64,000 bases of DNA from NCBI RefSeq assembly GCF_900113015.1, contig NZ_FONV01000005.1, forward strand, positions 310,001-374,000. Reading direction: 5' to 3'. The position numbers and the translations under genes were made by a program. This document shows positions 8,292 to 15,604 of the stretch, piece after piece; the stretch's first letter is position 1; every line of letters begins with the position of its first letter. The DNA comes from Actinoplanes philippinensis (GTDB taxonomy: Bacteria > Actinomycetota > Actinomycetes > Mycobacteriales > Micromonosporaceae). Below the pieces are notes generated by a model. That model worked only from the letters and a program-made list of their open reading frames with translations. It was not told the origin of the DNA and did not search any database.

Positions 8292-9044
8292 ATGGACAAG
8301 CAAGACGACGACCGGCACGACGACGACATCCCCTCCGCGGCTCCGCCCACGCTCGCACGCCCGCGGCGCCGTCGCCTCAGTACGGTGGCCGGGGTGACCG
8401 GCCTGGCCGCGATCCTCGGATCCGGCGCGTATCTCATTACTCTCCGGTTCGTCGACGGCAACGACCGGCGGGCACAGGACGTAACCGCAGTCGGCACCGT
8501 CGCCCCGCAGAACCCGGCCGCCCCGGAACCTACAACGTCAAGCGCCGGCGCCGACCGGCCCTCGGCCGAGACGACCGGTGGAAGCGCAGCGGTGAGGGCG
8601 GAACCCTCCTTCGAGGAACCGGCCGATCGCGTCCGGAAGGCACGCGACGCGGCGGCCAAGGAGGGAGTGAAGATCACACGACCGCTCCCACTCAAGGAGG
8701 CCAACCCGGCCGGAGAGGCCGCCCTGGCCGCGGCCAAGGAGGTCACCACAGGCTCGGCCAAGGAAGGCGGCGCCACCCGCGTGATCACCGTACGCGGCGA
8801 TCTGACCGGGCAACGCGAACTCGGATGGGTCGCCGGAGGTATCGAAAAGCACGGCGAGGTTTCCTGCTCGCAACGCTTCAAGCTCTACAACGAACAGGAG
8901 CCCAAGACGCGGCCGAGTCTCCTGGTGTGCTGGCGCACCAGCGAGAAGCGCAGCGTCATCGTCGTCGACACGAAGATCGGCGGACGGCCCCCGGTCGGCA
9001 AGAGCCTCGGGATCATCGAGCGCGAATGGCGCAAGCTCGGCTGA
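8292..9044 (+). CDS. Single-pass membrane protein, paralogue of the 2607-3338 product
   Basis: About 250 residues from the ATG at 8292 (MDKQDDDRHDDD), behind AAGGGG; in-frame codons further upstream lack a ribosome site. It has an acidic/His-rich N-terminus, basic stop (RPRRRRLS), one transmembrane helix (VAGVTGLAAILGSGAYLITL, about 39-58), a Pro/Ala/Thr-rich spacer, a charged helical stretch, and a C-terminal extracellular domain with CSQRFKLYN...LLVCWRTSEKRSVIVVDTK...IEREWRKLG. The last block matches the protein at 2607-3338 in order and spacing (Cys, CWRT, RSV-x-VV, EW-x-KL). It is read divergently from IPT/TIG gene 1 and convergently with IPT/TIG gene 2. The conserved pairing with secreted proteins suggests a shared envelope process; the function is unknown. 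Confidence 0.75.
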   Translation: MDKQDDDRHDDDIPSAAPPTLARPRRRRLSTVAGVTGLAAILGSGAYLITLRFVDGNDRRAQDVTAVGTVAPQNPAAPEPTTSSAGADRPSAETTGGSAAVRAEPSFEEPADRVRKARDAAAKEGVKITRPLPLKEANPAGEAALAAAKEVTTGSAKEGGATRVITVRGDLTGQRELGWVAGGIEKHGEVSCSQRFKLYNEQEPKTRPSLLVCWRTSEKRSVIVVDTKIGGRPPVGKSLGIIEREWRKLG

Positions 9045-9108
9045 GCCGCACATCAACTGGACGGCGCCGTGGAGAACCCGGTCGGCGTCCTTTCCTACCG
9101 CGACAGAC

Positions 9109-9140
9109 CGGTGGCCCGGAGCATCAGCTCCGGGCCACCG
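9109..9140. terminator. Terminator hairpin shared by convergent genes
   Basis: A perfect 14-bp stem CGGTGGCCCGGAGC / GCTCCGGGCCACCG with an ATCA loop, between the stops at 9044 (plus) and 9160 (minus). It belongs to the same hairpin family as those at 6064 and 11639. Confidence 0.8.
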
Positions 9141-9159
9141 ACTTGCGTGATGCCGGCGA

Positions 9160-11457
9160 TCAGAAGGCGGAGACCGTGAAGGTCGACGCGCTGGAGATCG
9201 CGCTCTGCACGTAGGAGGTGTCCGTGTGCACCGCGTTGAGGGCTGCGTTGCTCACGTACTGGAGGTTGTAAGAACCCTCCGGAACCGCGATGTTCGGGCT
9301 GGAGACGACGGCGCGCACCGTGGCCGTCGCGCTCGCGTTCGCAGACAGGACAGCGGCGGTGCCACCGGTCTGCGAGGTGATGGTCGTGGCGTCAGCGATG
9401 CCTGGTCCGGCGATGTAGAGACCCTGATCCGCGTTCGTGAAGGTGCTTGCGGGCGCCGTGATGTCGTCGTCGGCATTGGTGGTGCCGATTCCGGGCACGA
9501 CCCGGCTGTTCGTCGACGCGATCACGATCGTGTCGTCAGCGGACAGGACGCCGGAGGCCGGGTTGGACATGACCGCCTCGGTGCTGCTGATGACAGCGGA
9601 GATGACCGTGCCGGTCGGGATCTTCGGGGTCGAGGCCGGGTCAATGATGGCCTTGCCCACATCCTCCTGGGTGAACGCCGGGTTACCGTCACCGATGATC
9701 ACGCGGCTACCGGTGACGGAGGTGATACCCGCGTTGTACTTCGGTGCGCCGGAGAGTACAGCGGTGCCGAGCGCGTTGAGCCGCTTGGTCAGGTCGACCC
9801 GGCAGACCAACTCGGTGTCGCTGAGCACGAGCACGTTGTTGCAGTCGGCGACCGGCGCGTTGGCCCGGCGCGGCGTGCCGAGCGCGTCGACGGTCGCGTT
9901 GTTGTAGTTGCCCTGGGTCAGGAAGATGTGCGCGCCCGTGGTCACGGTGTTGCTCCACGGAGCGCCCTCGAACCCGACACCGTTGATGATCACGTCGATC
10001 GGCCGGGTGTTGGGTGCGGTCTTCGGGTTCGCGACGACGGCGCTGGTGTAGGAGAAGGCGCTGTTCAGGGTGTGCGAACCAGCAGCCGTGGTGACCACCA
10101 GCGAAACGTTGCTGGCCGGCGCATGACGCGGCGTGCGGGCGGTGAACGCGGTGGTGCTGATCGGCGTGATGTCGGTCAGCGGCGTACCACCCAGCGTCGC
10201 GGTGATGGCGCCCGCCGTGGTCGGGAACGCCGTGCCGGTGACCGTGATCAGACTGCCGCCCAGCGCGGGGCCCGCCTTGGGCGTGACGCCGGCCGAAGTC
10301 TGGACCGTAGTCACCCGGTACGGATGGCTCGCGATCAGGGCCGAGCTGGCGTTCGTGGTGCCCGCGTAGACACACAGGTTCCAGGGCAGGCTCATGTTGG
10401 AGCCCAGCGCGGTGTTGAACGCGGTCTGGTCGGCGTACAGCGGCGCCGGCACGGTGACGGCAAGACGTGAGTTCGTCACCTTGCGGGGCGCGCTGACCGG
10501 CTCGATCACGCTGGCGTTGCGCGCTGCCGTGTAGGTGGCCGCGCACTCGGCGGCCTCGAACGTCACACCCGGATCGTCGACACCGGCCAGGAACGGGTTC
10601 GGCGAGGTGATGTTGATGGCATTGCCGCCCTGCCACGGACCGGTGCCCTGGCTCAGCGTCAGGTAACCGGCCGAGTACGAGCTGCCGGTGATCAGGGCTG
10701 AGGTGCCGGCGGTGCCATTGTAGAAGCACAGAGAGTACTTGGCCGGGGCCGCCGTCGTGCTCACCACGCCGGCGGGCACGACGAGGTTCACGGCGTTGTC
10801 CGCGGTCTTGGAGACCGTGGTGGCCAGATTGGCGACCGGCGTGCCGTAGGTGCTGGCGCACTCACCGGCGGCGATGAACTGGGCACCGATGGTGGGGACA
10901 TTGGCGAATACGTTCGTCGATGTGGTGACGTTGACGGTGTTGCCGCCGCCGGACAGGCCGATGGGCGTGTTCAGCACCGCGGGCGTGCCCACGTTGATCG
11001 TGTAACCGTTCTGGTTACCCTGCCGGGCCGTAGTGCCCGCGGCGTAGTCGTAGACACAGGCGACATACTTCTTCACCTGGCCGTTGGTGCCGGCGGTAGC
11101 ACCTGACGGCAGCTTGAACGTGACCGACTTGGCGGAGGTGCTGGAGGTCGTCTGAGCCTGTTCCGCCGCGAGGATGGTGGTCGACGTCGTCGAGATCGTC
11201 GCCGCGCAGACGGGAGCGGTGGTTCCCGGCGAGGTGAGGATCTGTACCCGGGAAGCCGTGGCGTTCGAGCCGTTGGCGAACGTGGCGTCGGTGTCGACGA
11301 TGGTGACGGAGTCACCGGGGGCTACCACCGGAGGGGTAACCGAAACGGCAGCGAGCGCTGCCGTGGGGGCCACCAGCAGAGCGGCGCCTACCGCTCCGGT
11401 AGTCAACCCGGCGGACGCCGCCAGCCGGGCTTTCGAGCGTGACTTGGACTTGCGCAT
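9160..11457 (-). CDS. Secreted IPT/TIG Ig-like repeat protein 2
   Basis: About 765 residues from the ATG at 11457 (MRKSKSRSKARLAASAGL) behind GTAGGAGGACCTC. A basic n-region, hydrophobic core and ALAA cleavage site form the signal peptide (about 1-38). Beta-rich repeats with paired cysteines follow (VCAATI...KYVACVYDY; ECASTYG...YSLCFYNG; ECAATYT...WNLCVYAG), then an IPT/TIG domain (GVTPKAGPALGGSLITVTGTAF). The C-terminal third carries an insertion absent from protein 1, with two copies of a DVGK-x-I/V ... IPxGTxI type element (TQEDVGKAIIDP...KIPTGTVIS, then ADQGLYIAGPGIADATTI) like those in phage tail and other secreted fibre proteins. It ends STFTVSAF. No anchor motif is seen. Probably a secreted surface or matrix protein. 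Confidence 0.85.
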   Translation of the reverse strand: MRKSKSRSKARLAASAGLTTGAVGAALLVAPTAALAAVSVTPPVVAPGDSVTIVDTDATFANGSNATASRVQILTSPGTTAPVCAATISTTSTTILAAEQAQTTSSTSAKSVTFKLPSGATAGTNGQVKKYVACVYDYAAGTTARQGNQNGYTINVGTPAVLNTPIGLSGGGNTVNVTTSTNVFANVPTIGAQFIAAGECASTYGTPVANLATTVSKTADNAVNLVVPAGVVSTTAAPAKYSLCFYNGTAGTSALITGSSYSAGYLTLSQGTGPWQGGNAINITSPNPFLAGVDDPGVTFEAAECAATYTAARNASVIEPVSAPRKVTNSRLAVTVPAPLYADQTAFNTALGSNMSLPWNLCVYAGTTNASSALIASHPYRVTTVQTSAGVTPKAGPALGGSLITVTGTAFPTTAGAITATLGGTPLTDITPISTTAFTARTPRHAPASNVSLVVTTAAGSHTLNSAFSYTSAVVANPKTAPNTRPIDVIINGVGFEGAPWSNTVTTGAHIFLTQGNYNNATVDALGTPRRANAPVADCNNVLVLSDTELVCRVDLTKRLNALGTAVLSGAPKYNAGITSVTGSRVIIGDGNPAFTQEDVGKAIIDPASTPKIPTGTVISAVISSTEAVMSNPASGVLSADDTIVIASTNSRVVPGIGTTNADDDITAPASTFTNADQGLYIAGPGIADATTITSQTGGTAAVLSANASATATVRAVVSSPNIAVPEGSYNLQYVSNAALNAVHTDTSYVQSAISSASTFTVSAF

Positions 11458-11553
11458 GCGAGGTCCTCCTACGGGTCCCCATGGACCGCGTCGCTGGATT
11501 GCTGGGCCCAGGCGTCCGGATGAACCGTCGCGGGCCGTCTCGCCGGAAGCGTA
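11458..11553 (-). promoter_or_regulatory. Structured 5' leader of IPT/TIG gene 2
   Basis: The leader carries the hairpin GGTCC-ATGG-GGACC (11474-11487) immediately before GTAGGAGG, and upstream the shared block TACGCTTCCGGCGAGACGG. By eye the whole leader, together with the first part of the signal-peptide coding region, matches that of gene 3 without a mismatch over about 185 bases (11369-11553 versus 13885-14069). Confidence 0.5.
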
Positions 11554-11638
11554 CCTATTAATGGGTATTGAATTTGGCAAAGTAGCGAACATGCATATAT
11601 GTCAGACAGAACAGTTTTAATGCTCTGGAAAAGAACAC

Positions 11639-11672
11639 GCGGCGGCCCGGAGCAAGCGCTCCGAGCCACCGC
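11639..11672 (-). terminator. Terminator of IPT/TIG gene 3
   Basis: A 15-bp stem around an AAGC loop. Two positions pair only as G-U on the minus-strand RNA, so it folds fully in the transcript of the 11694-13973 gene and less well on the other strand. The minus strand continues into GTTCTTTTCC, a T-rich tail. Confidence 0.75.
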
Positions 11673-11693
11673 TTTTGTGATGTCTTTTGCGCG

Positions 11694-13973
11694 TCAGAAA
11701 GAAGCGACCGTAAAGGTCGAGGTGCTGGAGACGTTGCTCTGCACATAGGCAGGGTCGGTGACTACAGCGTTGACCGCGGCGTTGCTCACGTACTGCAGAT
11801 TGTAGGCGCCCTCCGGAACCGGGATCTTGGTGCCAGTGAGGAGGACAGGGTGCGCCCCCGGGTTCGTCACTGAGGTGCCGTCGTTCAGGTTGGCGCTCGC
11901 ACCGGACTGGTTGAGAATGCTCCGGCCGGCCGGAATGCCGTAGCCGACGACGAACTTTCCGACATCGGTGGAGGTGAGCACCGGCGAGATCGAGGAGAGC
12001 GCCGCGGAACCGCTGGCGGTCGTCACCGTGGCGGTCTGCGTATTCGGCGACGCGAGCGTCACTGTTGATGCGGTCGCCACACCGGTCGCGGCGTTCGACA
12101 TGACCGCCTTCGTGGCGCTGACCACGTCGGTGATCACCGTTCCGGCCGGGATCTTGGGGTCGGTGTCGACCGGGTCGATGACGGCCTTGCCGACGTCCGT
12201 CGGCGCGAACGCGGTACCGGTGATCACCCGGCTCCCGGCGGCGGTGACGACGGCGTTGCCCGCGGTCGGCGTCGCGGCCAGGACGGCCGTGCCGGCGGCG
12301 TCCAGCCGGCTGGTCAGGTCCAGCTTGCAGATCAGTTCGGTGTCGCCGAGCACCAGCACGTTGCTGCAGTCGGCGACCGGCGCGTTGGCCCGGGTGGTCG
12401 AGCCGATGTCGGCGGAGTTGTAGCTGCCCTTGACCAGGAAGACGTGAGCTCCACCGGTCAGACTGTTGGAGAACGGGGCGTTCTCGAACCCGATTCCGTT
12501 GACGACCACCTCGACCGGGCGGTTGTTGGGCGCGGTGTTGGGGCCGACGAGCAGCGCACTGTTATACGAGAAGGCGTTGCTCAGAGTGTGGGAGCCACTG
12601 GCCGTGGTAACCACCAGGGACACGTTGTTGGCCGGTGCACGACGTGTCGTGCGCGCAGTGAACGCGGTGGCGCTGAGCGGCGTGATGTCGACCAGTGGCG
12701 CGCCGCCGAGCGTCGCCGTGAGAGCGCCGGGCTCGGTCGGGAACGCGGTCCCGGTCACCGTGACCAGGCTGCCTCCGAGGGCCGGACCGGCCTTGGGGCT
12801 GATGCCGGTCGAGGTCTGGATCGTCGTCACCCGGTACGGCGTTCCGGCGACCAGAGTCGACGACGCGTCCGTGGTTCCGGTGTAGACGCATATGTTCCAG
12901 TCCCGGACCGGATTCACGGTAAACGCGGCGGTCGCAGCGGTCTGGTCGTCGTAGACCTGCGGGACGGTCACGGCGAGGCGCGTGGTCGACAGTTTGCGGA
13001 CCTTGTCCGGCGCGATGATCTTGTTGGCGTTGGCAACGTTGGACGCCGCATAGGTGTTCGGGCACGCCGCGGTCCTGACGAGAACGCCCGGATCATCGAT
13101 ACCAGCCAGGAAATCGGTCTGCGACGTGATGTTCAGACCGTTGCCGCCCTGCCAGGGACCGATGTTCTGGCTCAACGCCAACTGGCTGGCGGTGTACTGC
13201 CCGCCGGTGAGCAGGCCGGAGCTGCTGGAAGTGCCGTTGTAGAAGCACAGGGCGTACTTCGTCGCCGCCGCCCCCGTCACGACACCGGCCGGCACGGTCA
13301 GGCTGGCGGCGTTGTCGGCGGACTTGGCTGCCGTGGTGGCCAGATTGGCCGTCGGCGCACCGTAGGCGGTCGGGCACTCGCCACTGGTCGAGAACTGAGC
13401 GCCGATGGTGGGGACATTGGCGAATACGTTAGTCGACGCCGTGATGTTCACGGTGTTCCCGCCACCGGTGAAGCCGACCGGCGGATTCACCACGACGGGC
13501 GTGCCCACGTTGATCGAGTAGCCGTTCTGGTTACCCTGCCGGGCCGTGGTGCCCGCGGCGTAGTCGTAGACACAGGCGACATACCTCTTGGCCTGACCGT
13601 TGGTGCCCGCGGTCACTCCGGCGGGCAACTTGAACGTCACCGACTTGGCGGTGCTGTTCGAGCTGGTCTGGGCCTGATCCGTGGCCAGGATGGTGGTCGA
13701 CGTCGTCGCGATCGTCGCCGCACAAACCGGAGTGGTGGTACCGGGCGAGGTCATGATCTGCACCCGGGAAGCCGTGGCGTTCGAGCCGTTGGCGAACGTG
13801 GCGTCGGTGTCAACGACGGTGACGGAGTCACCGGGGGCCACCACCGGAGGGGTAACCGAAACGGCAGCGAGCGCCGCCGCCGGAGCCACCAGCAGAGCGG
13901 CGCCTACCGCTCCGGTAGTCAACCCGGCGGACGCCGCCAGCCGGGCTTTCGAGCGTGACTTGGACTTGCGCAT
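11694..13973 (-). CDS. Secreted IPT/TIG Ig-like repeat protein 3
   Basis: About 759 residues from the ATG at 13973 behind GTAGGAGGACCTC. The signal peptide is the same as in protein 2 apart from small changes near its end. Beta repeats with cysteine pairs (VCAATI...RYVACVYDY; ECPTAYG...YALCFYNG; ACPNTYA...WNICVYTG), an IPT/TIG domain (GISPKAGPALGGSLVTVTGTAF) and a C-terminal double element (APTDVGKAVIDP...KIPAGTVIT; TSTDVGKFVVGYGIPAGRSI) follow, ending STFTVASF. It is collinear with protein 2 over its length, indicating a tandem duplication; the N-terminal coding and leader DNA stays identical while the rest has diverged. Likely the same secreted structural role; ligand and location unknown. 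Confidence 0.85.
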   Translation of the reverse strand: MRKSKSRSKARLAASAGLTTGAVGAALLVAPAAALAAVSVTPPVVAPGDSVTVVDTDATFANGSNATASRVQIMTSPGTTTPVCAATIATTSTTILATDQAQTSSNSTAKSVTFKLPAGVTAGTNGQAKRYVACVYDYAAGTTARQGNQNGYSINVGTPVVVNPPVGFTGGGNTVNITASTNVFANVPTIGAQFSTSGECPTAYGAPTANLATTAAKSADNAASLTVPAGVVTGAAATKYALCFYNGTSSSSGLLTGGQYTASQLALSQNIGPWQGGNGLNITSQTDFLAGIDDPGVLVRTAACPNTYAASNVANANKIIAPDKVRKLSTTRLAVTVPQVYDDQTAATAAFTVNPVRDWNICVYTGTTDASSTLVAGTPYRVTTIQTSTGISPKAGPALGGSLVTVTGTAFPTEPGALTATLGGAPLVDITPLSATAFTARTTRRAPANNVSLVVTTASGSHTLSNAFSYNSALLVGPNTAPNNRPVEVVVNGIGFENAPFSNSLTGGAHVFLVKGSYNSADIGSTTRANAPVADCSNVLVLGDTELICKLDLTSRLDAAGTAVLAATPTAGNAVVTAAGSRVITGTAFAPTDVGKAVIDPVDTDPKIPAGTVITDVVSATKAVMSNAATGVATASTVTLASPNTQTATVTTASGSAALSSISPVLTSTDVGKFVVGYGIPAGRSILNQSGASANLNDGTSVTNPGAHPVLLTGTKIPVPEGAYNLQYVSNAAVNAVVTDPAYVQSNVSSTSTFTVASF

Positions 13974-14069
13974 GCGAGGTCCTCCTACGGGTCCCCATGG
14001 ACCGCGTCGCTGGATTGCTGGGCCCAGGCGTCCGGATGAACCGTCGCGGGCCGTCTCGCCGGAAGCGTA
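13974..14069 (-). promoter_or_regulatory. Structured 5' leader of IPT/TIG gene 3
   Basis: Contains the GGTCC-ATGG-GGACC hairpin (13990-14003) before GTAGGAGG and the TTACGCTTCCGGCGAGACGG block. It is apparently identical to the gene 2 leader up to 14069, after which the sequences differ abruptly. The rest of the gap to 14405 holds the iron-box-like site below and no gene I can support. Confidence 0.5.
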
Positions 14070-14255
14070 ACTATTCGTAGCGGTTCAGTAGCCCAGAGAA
14101 GGAAACATCCTCATATGTCGGACTTATTTAGCGGAGCAACCTCGCTTTGGCCCGTCTACCCTCAGAACACATTGGCCACGGAGGGGCCAGACCGCCCGGC
14201 GGCACGACAGCCGGCACCCCGCACAGCGGGGCGGCACACCCAAATGACATTCTCG

Positions 14256-14274
14256 TCAGGGTTGGCTTGCCTAA
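14256..14274. promoter_or_regulatory. Putative iron-regulator (IdeR/DmdR/DtxR-type) box
   Basis: TCAGGGTTGGCTTGCCTAA matches 14 of 19 positions of the classical actinobacterial iron box TTAGGTTAGGCTAACCTAA. A weaker related stretch follows at about 14281-14299. It lies roughly 130 bases upstream of the DUF1540 gene. The count was made by eye. Confidence 0.35.
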
Positions 14275-14405
14275 ATTGATGGAAGCAAGCCTTGCCTTAC
14301 CATTCTGCATTTCGAAGAAATGGGCGGCCGAAAAGTGTAGGGCCTCGCATTAATGGTTATATTCGATGGGCTCGACGACAACCTGGCGGCCGAAGGAGAT
14401 GTGTC

Positions 14406-14696
14406 GTGACTCAGATGATGGGCATGCCCCGCGTGCAGACCTGCACCGTCACGGACTGTGGGTACAACCACGACGGTTGCACCGCGTTCGCCATCACTAT
14501 CAGTGAGATGAACTCGGCCTGTGACACCTTCGCCGGGTCCGGGCTCTCCGGCGGGATGGGGATCGCGACCGCGCAAGTGGGCGCCTGTAAGCGCGCCGAC
14601 TGCACGTACAACAAGGATCTGGAGTGTCAGGCTCCGGCCATTACCGTGGGCGCCTCGGCGGACAAGGCGGACTGTCTGACCTACCAGCGCTCCTGA
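14406..14696 (+). CDS. Tandem DUF1540 cysteine-rich protein
   Basis: A 96-residue protein starting at the GTG at 14406, eight bases after AAGGAG (14393-14398). It contains two DUF1540 units. Unit 1 is TCTVTDCGYNHDGCTAFAIT...NSACDTF and unit 2 is ACKRADCTYNKDLECQAPAIT...KADCLTY. Each has four cysteines in the C-x5-C-x5/6-C...C pattern expected of a small metal-binding (probably zinc) fold. No signal peptide is present. The function of DUF1540 is not established. An iron-box-like site lies upstream, which would fit metal-dependent expression (inference). A strong terminator follows, so it is monocistronic. Confidence 0.88.
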   Translation: MTQMMGMPRVQTCTVTDCGYNHDGCTAFAITISEMNSACDTFAGSGLSGGMGIATAQVGACKRADCTYNKDLECQAPAITVGASADKADCLTYQRS

Positions 14697-14712
14697 CCGT
14701 ATTCGACCTCTG

Positions 14713-14747
14713 ATCCCGCCCCCTCGACCGCGAGGGGGCGGGATTTC
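14713..14747 (+). terminator. Intrinsic terminator of the DUF1540 gene
   Basis: A perfect 14-bp stem ATCCCGCCCCCTCG / CGAGGGGGCGGGAT with an ACCG loop, followed by TT, 17 bases after the stop. Confidence 0.85.
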
Positions 14748-14851
14748 CGCATTCAGGGGCGGGTTGACATGGCCACCCACCCGCGCTACGTTCATCTCAG
14801 ATCGAGAAAGACTCACATCGAGCAAGACCCTTACCGAGAAGGACGAGCGCG

Positions 14852-15604
14852 ATGACGGACGAGGCGAGCTTCCTGGCGAGCTACGACCCGCGGGACTATC
14901 CGCCGGTCGCGGTGACCGTCGACGTGGTCGCCCTGACCATCCGCGACGGGCGGCTCTGTGTGCTGCTCGTCGAGCGCGGCGCGCAGCCGTTCGCGGGGCG
15001 GCGGGCGCTGCCCGGCGGGTTCGCCCGGGACGAGCCGCTCGACGCGGCGGCGATCAGGGAGCTGGCCGAGGAGACCGGGCTGACGCCGGGCGAGGGCGAC
15101 CTGGAGCGGGTCCATCTGGAGCAGCTCAGGACGTATGGGAACCCCGGCCGTGACCCGCGGATGCGGGTCGTCTCCGTCGCCTACCTGGCGTTCGCGCCCA
15201 GCCTCCCCGAGCCGACCGCCGGCAGTGACGCCGCCCGCGCCTACTGGGTGCCGGTCGAGGAGGCGAAGGATCTGGCCTTCGACCACGACGAGGTGCTGGC
15301 CGACGCGCTGGAGCGGGCCCGGTCGAAGCTGGAGTACACACCGCTGGCGACGGCGTTCGTGGGTCCGGAGTTCACCATCGGCGAGCTGCGGCAGGTCTAC
15401 ACGGCGGTGTGGGGCGAGGAGCTGCACGCCGGCAACTTCCACCGCAAGGTGCTGTCGGTGCCGGGGTTCGTGGAGAGCACCGGCGGGACGACGGCGAAGG
15501 GCGGGGAGCGCGGCGGGCCGAAGGCGAAGCTGTACCGCTCCGGCGACGCCCGGCTGCTGCACCCGGCGCTGCTGCGGCCGGCCAGGGAGGACCGGGTGAG
15601 ATGA
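14852..15604 (+). CDS. Nudix hydrolase with C-terminal winged helix (NrtR-like)
   Basis: A 250-residue protein starting MTDEASFLASYDPRDYPPVAV behind GAAGGACGAG. The Nudix box is complete: G55-x5-E61-x7-R69-E70-L-x-E73-E74-x-G76 (GFARDEPLDAAAIRELAEET), so hydrolysis of a nucleoside-diphosphate-linked substrate is possible. Residues about 165-250 (FTIGELRQVYTAVWGEEL, then NFHRKVLSVPGFVEST and AKLYR) match the winged helix of NrtR-type regulators, which sense ADP-ribose/NAD metabolites and control NAD genes. It may therefore be a sensor-repressor, an enzyme or both. It is the first gene of a coupled operon: its TGA overlaps the ATG of the next gene. Repeated GATCGAGAAAGAC/CATCGAGCAAGAC motifs just upstream (about 14800-14830) could be its operator. 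Confidence 0.85.
   Translation: MTDEASFLASYDPRDYPPVAVTVDVVALTIRDGRLCVLLVERGAQPFAGRRALPGGFARDEPLDAAAIRELAEETGLTPGEGDLERVHLEQLRTYGNPGRDPRMRVVSVAYLAFAPSLPEPTAGSDAARAYWVPVEEAKDLAFDHDEVLADALERARSKLEYTPLATAFVGPEFTIGELRQVYTAVWGEELHAGNFHRKVLSVPGFVESTGGTTAKGGERGGPKAKLYRSGDARLLHPALLRPAREDRVR

Noticed and set aside
9160..13973. Prophage remnant
   Set aside because: The DVGK/IPxGT elements resemble phage fibre repeats, but no capsid, portal, terminase, integrase or lysis gene is present.
6121..13973. Sortase-anchored adhesins
   Set aside because: The C-termini end in FTV(A/S)(S/A)(Y/F) with no LPXTG-like motif, hydrophobic helix or basic tail.
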